Assembly: GCA_018105865.1 (NCBI GenBank)
Contig: CM030872.1
Span: 8,654,516-8,718,515, forward strand
DNA: 64,000 nucleotides
From: Metaphire vulgaris
Taxonomy: Eukaryota; Annelida; Clitellata; Crassiclitellata; Megascolecidae
Direction of reading: 5' to 3'
Translations under genes and position numbers: made by a program
Part shown: positions 59,721 through 64,000 of the stretch, one piece after another
How the letters are laid out: every line of letters begins with the position of its first letter
How positions within the stretch are numbered: position 1 is the stretch's first letter
The notes under the pieces: generated by a model
What the model was told of the DNA's origin: nothing
Databases searched by the model: none
The model's input: the letters and a program-made list of their open reading frames with translations, nothing else

Positions 59721-60640
59721 GGACATATATGGGTTTCAAGCTAGAACTAATACAGACCTCAAGATAAGCAGAAATCGTCATGTAGATCTTTTCTCCGTAC
59801 GCTGTGACGCGATTAAGCAGGGGAGAGTTATGCAAGGAACTGTCCCAAGCCGACTCACAACGGAAAAATACTCTAAAAGAAACGGGAAAAATATCAAAAT
59901 GAAACAGAAGCTGAAGACGAAAATGATGGCTAAGATTTCTTTTCTCATTTCCCGAATAAATTTAAAACCATTTTTTTATAAATCAAAAATACTGTACAGT
60001 CAAGAGTTCTTGTAGTCACTATCAGAGTAAAATAAGATCTCACCTAATCAGGCCCTAATGCATAATACTTTGATTATAAGCCCAACCCAAAATTATTACT
60101 TTAATTATGAAGATGAATATCATGTGATGACAATCACTACAGTGGAATGCCATCATCACTGCTGCCATCTCCTGCTTTCCTTTCTCCTTTAACAACTCAA
60201 AAGACGTGAGCACGTTACTGAGTACATGACATCTGTTCACATTTGTTGCCTTATCCTGCCCAGGTTAAGTTTCATGTCTTGAGAGCTGTTGCACTTTCTC
60301 TTAATGGCACAGTTCTATTCCATTCCTTTAGCTCTATCCCATTTTGACCATTTCTTTAGTCCACAACTTAGTGCACCCCAAACATGAAGCTCATTATTCC
60401 TGAAACTAGGTTTTGATTCAGTTGGCCATATCCTCTGGAATTATCTTGACCCCAGCATACGTAAGTTTAGCAACTGCTCTTTTGAAATGACTTAAAACTC
60501 ATCTCTTTATCTTACACAGTAATCACAGCGGGAACATCGGTCAGTGATTCTTCAGAAATACAACTATTCTGTTACAACACAATACATTACATTACAACAA
60601 TAATAATAATAATAATAACAACAACAACAACAACAACAAC

Positions 60641-60680
<40 letters not shown>

Positions 60681-63518
60681 TCAGGCCTATTCCAAATCCT
60701 GTTGCCTTGAGTAGGTGGGTTGCTCTTTGCAAAGGCACTGCAGATTGGAAATGATGAAAGACATGTGTAGTAAGATTGGACAGTTAAAAAGAATAATAAT
60801 AATAACAATGATAATAACAATAATAACAATAATAACAATAAGAATAACAACAATAATAATAATAATAACAACAATAATAACAATAATAATACCAATAATA
60901 ACAATAAAAACAATATTATTAGTAACAACAATAATAACAATAATAATAAAGTACCATCACCACTGTGAACAACAACGATAATTGTCAGAAAGGATTCTGA
61001 GTAGCTGACCAATTAAAAATTACATAACACAGCAAGCAATTGGCCGAGTCCACTCACCGATCATCTCCGTTCTTTTGGATGTAGTGGGAAGGAAGAAGAT
61101 TTAGAGACAGCACCGTATGCTCCACGTCCGGTTCGTTCCACTCGGATGTGTTGCGTATCCGTCCTACCACCAGCTCCCGGATGTCGTGCCAGATAAGATC
61201 CGTGCCGTTCTCGTGCACGATTGTCAGCGCAATACGGCGCTGGATCCCCTGGTGCAGTAGGAAAACTCCGGTGCCAGGGAGGTCCTGACTGTGATCGACA
61301 CTGGCCAGCATGTACCTGTGCCAACAACGGGGGAGGGGGGGATTACATGGTAAAACGATTCTTGATGAAACACACGAGTGTGTATCACAACAGTGAAAGG
61401 TTAGAGTCATTCAAATGCACAAGGCTTGCAGAAGTACCAAAGGGCTAGCATCTTCAATCAATCAATCATTCAATCATTCAATCAATCAATCAACCAAGCA
61501 ATCATTCAATCAACCAACCAACCAATCAGTCAATCAACCAATCAATCAATCAATCAACCAATCACTCAATCAGTCAACAAACCTATAAATCAGCCAACCT
61601 ATCAATCAATCCATCAATCAATCAATAAATAACTGATTTTAAAAAAGCTTGGTGGTGGATGCATCCCCCGTCACCTCAACGTGGAACCGCCCCTGAACGT
61701 TAGCAAAACAACAATCACATGAGAAAATATTTCTACACTTCTAACTTTTGCCTCAATTTTCTCGACTCATGCCACGGACCACCACTTTGGGAAACAAGGC
61801 ACTGCTGTAAATAATGCGGCAAGATTGATCAACTGCTCAACCTACTCTCCATTCGGTGCCAGCTCCTGGATTTCAAACCATACAAGAAGGTCATACTTGG
61901 CATAGACATGGCTTGTGCTACAAGAAACCAGTACACATTAATTTCTAAAGAGCATTATGGGATAGTTTCAGTAGTCTACTTGAAAAAGTTCGAAATCGAA
62001 AGAATTTTCAGTAGTCTACTTGAAAAGGCCATTATTTCAATCAACGACTTCATAACTTTGCAAGTAGAAAAACCAGCATAACAGATATGCAATTCCATAA
62101 CTCATCAATAAATTAGAGTTCACCACATACTACTAAAAAACTGAAATGTGAAATGTGCTACAAGAAACCAGTACACATTAATTTCTAAAGAGCATTATGG
62201 GATAGTTTCAGTAGTCTACTTGAAAAAGTTCGAAATCGAAAGAATTTTCAGTAGTCTACTTGAAAAGGCCATTATTTCAATCAACGACTTCATAACTTTG
62301 CAAGTAGAAAAACCAGCATAACAGATATGCAATTCCATAACTCATCAATAAATTAGAGTTCACCACATACTACTAAAAAACTGAAATGTGAAGGCATTAA
62401 CAAGCAATCATGTAATATAATGTAATATTTGTATAGCGCCGCTTATATTTCTACTCAGAGGCATTGGAGTCACATGATAAAGTAGCAATCATGATAGGAA
62501 ATAGTTTCAAACAAGAAATATGTAGCCAGGGTAGTCTTCAACAGGCAGTGTATTTTGGAGGATATGTTATCTCTGCTGATATTTTCTATCTGAATTATAC
62601 AATTCAGAGTAAACGTCTGCAATTTCTTTTGATAATATTTAAAATATCTAACCTCACAAAGCAAGGATGGGATCTTTACTTTTGGGATAACTTCACTTAG
62701 TTTCATTTTCAATCATTTCCTTACATATCAGCTTACCAAGACAGCAGTGAATGATTAAACTCCAGCACTTAATCACATAAAAGCTACTTAATTGTTAATC
62801 ATTAGTGAACTTCTATAGCGCCATTTTGGTAATGAACCAGGCATCAGTCGATGGTCGCTTTAGATTTTAATTATAATCGATATAACAAAGTCAGTCCAAT
62901 TTTCTGGTAAAAGTACCAAGGTCATGCCAGGATGACAACAAAAACATGTAACTGATTCAAAGTTAAGAAAATTAACCATAAAGCGAATACACTAACAATT
63001 ATTGTTGAAAAAAATAGAAATGCTTACTTCTTAAGCCTTGGAGATATAGGCAAAATTAATGATTGGGGCTGTTGCACTCTAAAGAAAACGACACAACAAA
63101 AGAAATGACGTAGACTAACGAATAAAACAACAAAAAACAAAATATAAACAAAAAACTAACAAACAAACTCCACTAATGTGCTTTTTGTTGACAAAAACAT
63201 GTAATACTGAGACAAAATATTTTCAAATAAAACAAACAACAGAGGAATATCAAAGATCACGAATATATTTGAAATGACATTTGAAATCATTTGTCGTAAA
63301 AAAAATCTTAATTGAAGCACGACCACAAGAACAATGTAAAACAACACAAAATTGATTAAACGCAAAAAGCCAAAGCACAGAAATAACAGTAAGTATTTAC
63401 TATCTATGGTTCATTTCGATTTGCAACCATACCTCGGGGTCTTAAAAGGCCCAATCTTACACGATGGAACTGGTTTCGATATTGGCAAAGATTGCGGAAA
63501 GCTTCTGAACGGTATCGT
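45710..63518 (-). CDS. Kinesin-3 (KIF1/unc-104 type), C-terminal half, partial
   Basis: KIF1/UNC-104 kinesins carry synaptic-vesicle precursors and other cargo along axonal microtubules; the C-terminal PH domain binds phosphoinositides on the cargo. Twelve - strand exons are recognised: 63518-63433, 61911-61846, 61315-61058, 59872-59758, 57867-57767, 56042-55897, 54898-54596, 53457-53327, 51889-51813, 48280-48040, 46742-46623 and 45841-45723. Key peptides are [88 protein letters not shown] and the PH domain from [17 protein letters not shown] to [17 protein letters not shown]. Phases show two gaps: a piece of length 2 mod 3 is missing between 59758 and 57867, and one of length 1 mod 3 around 53327-51889. 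Motor, FHA and coiled-coil exons lie beyond 64000. The last exon either reads on to TAG at 45712-45710 or splices on at GTTAGC. Whether it is KIF1A-, 1B- or 1C-like cannot be told; invertebrates usually have one gene. Confidence 0.93.
45723..45841 (-). CDS. KIF1 exon: end of PH domain
   Basis: 119 bp from the TTGTAG acceptor. Peptide [20 protein letters not shown] then [19 protein letters not shown]. The AG/GTTAGC at 45723/45722 fits a donor; read-through adds RLAT and a stop at 45710. No downstream exon was found. Confidence 0.92.
46066..46260 (-). mobile_element. LINE 3' end, CTATAGCGCCAC family
   Basis: The - strand frame ends [12 protein letters not shown], a usual LINE tail, followed by CACCATCGGCTGATGCC and the CTATAGAAGTTTA end. 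It explains the short fragments of this family elsewhere. In the KIF1 intron at 45842-46622; the rest of that intron is AT-rich with AAGTTCTTCTAC repeats near 46430-46560. Confidence 0.7.
46623..46742 (-). CDS. KIF1 exon: PH domain middle
   Basis: 120 bp, 40 whole codons, between GGATAG and GTTTTA. Peptide [20 protein letters not shown] then [11 protein letters not shown]. Closely similar to the KIF1 PH domain. Confidence 0.95.
46880..46996. mobile_element. Tigger-like MITE, 117 bp, complete
   Basis: Ends CAGCAGAACTTCGTTATAA and CATAACCAAGTTCTACTG, TA on both sides (46878-46879, 46997-46998). Same length as 52888-53004. In KIF1 intron 46743-48039. Confidence 0.88.
47183..47265 (+). mobile_element. 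tRNA-derived SINE head
   Basis: A-box TGGTGGAGTAGTGG and B-box GGGTTCAAATCC at usual spacing, followed by a non-tRNA body. Opposite in sense to KIF1. Confidence 0.7.
47413..47735 (+). mobile_element. 5'-truncated LINE tail with GAACA end
   Basis: Frame ends [35 protein letters not shown] and [10 protein letters not shown] then AQPHIEDG. A stop codon and AACAGAACAGAAC follow. Typical RTE-like tail; the same 3' end occurs at 56128. Confidence 0.8.
47795..47875. mobile_element. TTAA-ended miniature element, copy 5 (subfamily 2)
   Basis: TTAA borders, CCCCTTAACTGGGTGCCCCG left end, AGTTAAGGGG right end. Nearly identical body to 30420-30500. Confidence 0.8.
48040..48280 (-). CDS. KIF1 exon: linker and start of PH domain
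   Basis: 241 bp between ATTTTTAG and GTATGT. A Ser/Ala-rich linker ([17 protein letters not shown]) leads into [18 protein letters not shown] then [10 protein letters not shown], the first strands of the PH domain. Phase 2 in, 0 out. Confidence 0.93.
48372..48445 (-). mobile_element. tRNA-derived SINE head
   Basis: Read on the - strand: GCATGGTGGGTTACGCGCTG then GCAGGTTCAAACCCC, i.e. A and B boxes of a tRNA-like pol III promoter. Short and without a full cloverleaf. Confidence 0.65.
48833..48920 (+). repeat. (ATC)n then (CAC)n microsatellite
   Basis: About 13 ATC units passing directly into about 12 CAC units. Confidence 0.93.
49630..49930 (+). mobile_element. Decayed LINE tail
   Basis: Broken frame with [26 protein letters not shown] and a later TTERNG-type segment: an RTE-like tail with stops. 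Followed by an (AAG)n run. Confidence 0.65.
50147..50264. repeat. Long near-perfect inverted repeat (44-bp arms)
   Basis: Arms 50147-50190 and 50221-50264 pair with one mismatch: AATAAGGGTATC(C/T)AAACTCAG, then AAGTTTTATATCGGCTCCCC. The loop is about 30 bp. It has no TIR-TSD structure I recognise. Could be a foldback MITE; an RNA hairpin from the KIF1 intron is possible. Confidence 0.9.
50911..50990. mobile_element. 80-bp TTAA-ended miniature element, copy 6
   Basis: TTAA borders, left CCTCTTAACTGGGGATCCCC, right GGTTAAGGGG, body as copies 1, 2 and 4. Confidence 0.8.
51047..51180. mobile_element. (TTA)n tract and LINE 3'-end fragment
   Basis: About 22 TTA units (51048-51114), then GACAATTTATATAGCGCTATG, a LINE-end phrase also seen at 43490. 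Confidence 0.7.
51813..51889 (-). CDS. KIF1 exon: Ser/Pro linker (probable)
   Basis: 77 bp between TTCACAG and GTGAGA. Read in phase 0 it gives [19 protein letters not shown] and leaves two bases that join exactly to the next exon (48280). No conserved motif. Supported by splice sites and phase only. Confidence 0.6.
52145..52315. mobile_element. hAT-type MITE, CAGTAGCATGCAAAGG ends
   Basis: Left CAGTAGCATGCAAAGG, right CTTTGGCAAACCACTG. Flanks TTTACAAG and TCTATGAG match at 5 of 8. Confidence 0.65.
52519..52571 (+). repeat. (TAA)n microsatellite
   Basis: About 17 AAT units in a KIF1 intron. Confidence 0.93.
52888..53004. mobile_element. Tigger-like MITE, 117 bp, complete
   Basis: Left CAGTAAAACTTCGATATAAC, right CTATAACGAGGTTCTGCGG, TA flanks (52886-52887, 53005-53006). 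Confidence 0.85.
53327..53457 (-). CDS. KIF1 exon: acidic linker (probable)
   Basis: 131 bp between TTTCCAG and GTTCTG. Peptide [20 protein letters not shown] then [18 protein letters not shown]. It is open in the phase left by the 54596 exon, but its own exit phase does not fit the 51889 exon, so a further exon or another donor is needed. Confidence 0.6.
53506..53711. mobile_element. hAT-type MITE, CAGGGGCGGCGCTGG family
   Basis: Left CAGGGGCGGCGCTGG, right GTAGCGCCGCCTCTG. Flanks TCTGCGTT and TCTGAGTT match at 7 of 8. It lies 48 bp from the acceptor side of the KIF1 exon at 53457. Confidence 0.9.
54307..54540. mobile_element. hAT-like terminus (left partner)
   Basis: TAGAGGTATTCAAATTGTGG and CGCGGGCCAGATCCGG resemble hAT/Charlie-type ends. 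A mariner-like MITE is inserted at 54407. The inverted partner may be the end at 55849. Confidence 0.6.
54407..54481. mobile_element. Palindromic mariner-like MITE, 75 bp
   Basis: Ends CAGGGTGGCACAAAAAAACG and TTTTTTGTGCTACCCTG, inverted over about 25 bp, TA on both sides (54405-54406, 54482-54483). Confidence 0.88.
54596..54898 (-). CDS. KIF1 exon: [14 protein letters not shown] region
   Basis: 303 bp, exactly 101 codons, between GCTGTAG and GTAAGT. It opens with [19 protein letters not shown], conserved in KIF1, and continues with a charged Lys/Glu-rich stretch to [15 protein letters not shown] and PPP. Confidence 0.93.
55073..55390 (+). repeat. Diverged tandem duplication, about 178-bp unit
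   Basis: TTTTGTGGCATTTC, GAATATATTGACAAT and AATGTGGTTTTAATTC-like segments occur in the same order from 55073 and from 55250. A shorter relic starts at about 54970. All within a KIF1 intron. Confidence 0.8.
55690..55849. mobile_element. hAT-like terminus (right partner)
   Basis: Ends GGCCAAGGTTTTGACACCCC then TG, with GCCCGCGGGCC repeats: a Charlie-like hAT end. The flank CTGTAAAG matches GTGTACAG before 54307 at 6 of 8. 47 bp from a KIF1 exon (55897). Confidence 0.7.
55897..56042 (-). CDS. KIF1 exon: [20 protein letters not shown]
   Basis: 146 bp between CTTTAG and GTAATC. Peptide [20 protein letters not shown] then [19 protein letters not shown]. One of the best-conserved KIF1 tail segments. 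Confidence 0.96.
56128..56240 (+). mobile_element. LINE 3' tip and (ATC)n microsatellite
   Basis: GTAGCCCAACCTCGCATCGA then GGATGGCTAAAGAACAGAAC matches the last bases of the LINE at 47413-47735, a copy truncated to about 50 bp. ATC repeats follow (56183-56240), then (GT)n at 56270-56294. Confidence 0.8.
57470..57720 (+). mobile_element. 5'-truncated LINE tail, RTE-like
   Basis: Frame [34 protein letters not shown] and [12 protein letters not shown] with one in-frame TGA, then stop and a purine-rich tail. Related to the - strand copy at 7481-7795. Confidence 0.8.
57767..57867 (-). CDS. KIF1 exon: [10 protein letters not shown] to YELTLKQR
   Basis: 101 bp between GGTAG and GTAAGA. Peptide [20 protein letters not shown] then [13 protein letters not shown]. 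Matches the KIF1 NLFGSG/VTGVYELSL region. Confidence 0.94.
58020..58260 (-). mobile_element. Decayed CR1/L2-like LINE fragment
   Basis: The - strand reads [20 protein letters not shown], the WNALP-type LINE C-terminus, with the tail TATAGCGCCTCTTATATTTC. The same tail is at 62405-62475. Confidence 0.75.
58330..58605 (+). mobile_element. Two LINE 3'-end fragments in tandem
   Basis: 58330-58440 matches the tail of the CR1-like element at 32455 (CTTCAGAAGAGGCGCTATAC in reverse). 58450-58600 matches the LINE end at 44760-44885, including an ACTTACTTA tail. Confidence 0.7.
58632..59005. mobile_element. hAT-type element, CAGGCCTGTCAAGA ends
   Basis: Left CAGGCCTGTCAAGATGGGG, right TCTCTTGACGGGTCTG. 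Flanks AACACAGA and AACACATA match at 7 of 8. Related to 34897-35143. Confidence 0.83.
59400..59720 (+). mobile_element. LINE 3' end with (AAT)n tail
   Basis: Frame [15 protein letters not shown] then [13 protein letters not shown] is a LINE C-terminus. The 3' part has ATGGCGCACAAGAAATTGTC and passes into an AAT run (59638-59720), as at 33270-33445. Confidence 0.78.
59758..59872 (-). CDS. KIF1 exon: [15 protein letters not shown]
   Basis: 115 bp between CTTTTAG and GTCTGT. Peptide [20 protein letters not shown] then [18 protein letters not shown]. Joins the 61058 exon through a split Arg codon. Just 37 bp from the AAT repeat on its 3' side. Confidence 0.95.
60280..60600 (+). mobile_element. 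Decayed CR1/L2-like LINE end
   Basis: Scattered frame pieces such as [18 protein letters not shown] match the [12 protein letters not shown] region of the element at 32563-33282. Many stops. Confidence 0.65.
60596..60952 (+). repeat. (AAT)n/(AAC)n microsatellites
   Basis: Two blocks, 60596-60680 and about 60790-60952, of AAT and AAC triplets. Confidence 0.93.
61058..61315 (-). CDS. KIF1 exon: [10 protein letters not shown] and [11 protein letters not shown]
   Basis: 258 bp between TGGCACAG and GTGAGT. Peptide [20 protein letters not shown] then [31 protein letters not shown] and [15 protein letters not shown]. Diagnostic of KIF1-family kinesins. Its sequence is noticeably richer in G+C than the flanking introns. 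Confidence 0.97.
61447..61632 (+). repeat. (TCAA)n simple repeat
   Basis: About 180 bp of CAAT/CAAC tetramers with variation. Confidence 0.9.
61640..61694. mobile_element. Truncated hAT-type MITE end, CAGTGGCGG family
   Basis: GGTGGTGGATGCATCCCCCG then AACGTGGAACCGCCCCTG matches the right end of 515-831. The rest is missing, probably lost beside the TCAA repeat. Confidence 0.65.
61846..61911 (-). CDS. KIF1 exon: [17 protein letters not shown]
   Basis: 66 bp between CACAAG and GTAGGT, phase 2 in and 2 out. Peptide [20 protein letters not shown] then G. Joins both neighbours without a gap. Confidence 0.95.
61914..62392 (+). repeat. Perfect 240-bp tandem duplication
   Basis: 61914-62153 and 62154-62392 are identical base for base. 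The first copy starts 2 bp beyond the acceptor AG of the KIF1 exon at 61911. No TIRs. Confidence 0.95.
62393..63432 (-). other. KIF1 intron, proximal part
   Basis: AT-rich. LINE 3'-end fragments at 62400-62475 (TATAGCGCCGCTTATATTTC) and 62805-62870 (CTATAGCGCCATTTTGG). Nothing else recognised. Confidence 0.55.
63433..63518 (-). CDS. KIF1 exon: [14 protein letters not shown]
   Basis: 86 bp between CAGCAG and GTATGG. Peptide [20 protein letters not shown] then KIGPFKTP resembles the KIF1 segment just before the YDLL region. Exits with two bases that join the 61911 exon. First visible exon of the gene. Confidence 0.82.
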
Positions 63519-63626
63519 CTGCTGACTGCGGACATTAAAAATATAAATATTTCAATTCAAACACACATGCAAACAAGTAATTCTGCTGATAAATCAACTG
63601 CGGATCTGCAAATGGATTCTTCTCAG

Positions 63627-64000
63627 TGGCACTCACAGAAATTCTTCCAGGGAGGGGGAAGAGTCAAAATACAATGGTCACAGTTTATATAGTTTTCAAG
63701 ATATTCAATTTCACAGTTCTTAGCAGGGCACGATTTGTAGGGGGGAGGGGAATTTCCCCCCACTGCCCAACTGCATCCCCCTACTGCTACATCCCCCACC
63801 ACTACATCCCCCAACTGCTACACTTCCCCAACAACTACATCCCCCTCAAGCTCGACATATCCCCTTCAAGCTCGACATATCCCCCCCACTGCTCCAGGTC
63901 ACAAATCGCACCCTGGTTCTTAGACAAAGTTAAGTTTCCCAATTTCCCTTTGTGCTTTAGTGTTAAAATATCGACTAAAAGTCAAAATACAGATAATTGT
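63627..64000. mobile_element. Partial hAT-type MITE related to 42766-43019
   Basis: Begins CAGTGGCACTCACAGAAATT. Matches the 42766 copy through TTTTCAAGAT, CACAG(C/T)TCTTAG and GTTAAGTTT. It is interrupted by the MITE at 63724-63915 and runs off the window. Confidence 0.75.
63724..63915. mobile_element. hAT-type MITE, CAGGGCGCGATTT family, copy 2, with perfect TSD
   Basis: Ends CAGGGCACGATTT and AAATCGCACCCTG, perfect flanking GTTCTTAG (63716-63723, 63916-63923). The body matches 3026-3199, with one unit (AAGCTCGACATATCCCC) duplicated. Confidence 0.94.

Noticed and set aside
60587..61012. 141-codon Leu/Val/Ile-rich frame
   Set aside because: Translation of AAT/AAC microsatellites.

Overview
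The window looks like nuclear DNA of an invertebrate animal. It has spliced metazoan genes with GT-AG introns, CR1/L2-like and RTE-like LINE tails, tRNA-derived SINEs, dozens of short DNA transposons and long trinucleotide repeats. A marine deuterostome such as an echinoderm or hemichordate is my best guess. That rests on gene similarity and repeat style only, so the species is open. No bacterial gene, operon or CRISPR array is present.

Three host genes can be rebuilt exon by exon. (1) A tropomyosin gene on the + strand: eight coding exons between 1897 and 11101, coding for residues 39-284 of a 284-residue protein. The first coding exon is not in view. (2) RER1 on the - strand: six exons, 34808 down to 29199, a complete reading frame of 192 codons plus stop for the Golgi-to-ER retrieval receptor. 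(3) The 3' half of a kinesin-3 gene (KIF1/unc-104) on the - strand: twelve recognised exons from 63518 down to 45723, covering the KIF1-type tail region and the C-terminal PH domain. The motor and FHA exons lie beyond the right edge.

Between the convergent 3' ends of tropomyosin and RER1 lies the most striking object, a satellite array of about 15 kb (12717-27640, with decayed copies to about 27840). It has about 44 head-to-tail monomers of about 341 bp. Monomer subtypes follow an ordered plan: AB dimers, an ABCD tetramer, a 16-monomer (5.47 kb) repeat and, at the right end, three near-identical 1,025-bp trimers.

Introns and intergenic DNA are packed with non-autonomous transposons. I could delimit about thirty hAT-type MITEs by terminal inverted repeats (mostly starting CAG), many with 8-bp target-site duplications. 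There is also an internally deleted pogo/Tigger-like element nested inside a hAT element, a 117-bp Tigger-like MITE family, a palindromic mariner-like MITE, and an 80-bp family with TTAA ends that looks like a miniature piggyBac. Several insertions are nested and can be ordered in time. 5'-truncated LINEs, SINE heads and microsatellites fill much of the remainder.

The three genes serve different cell functions: actin filament regulation, membrane-protein retrieval and axonal vesicle transport. They are not a functional cluster. RER1 and a KIF1 paralogue are also close on human 1p36, so the pairing here may be old linkage.
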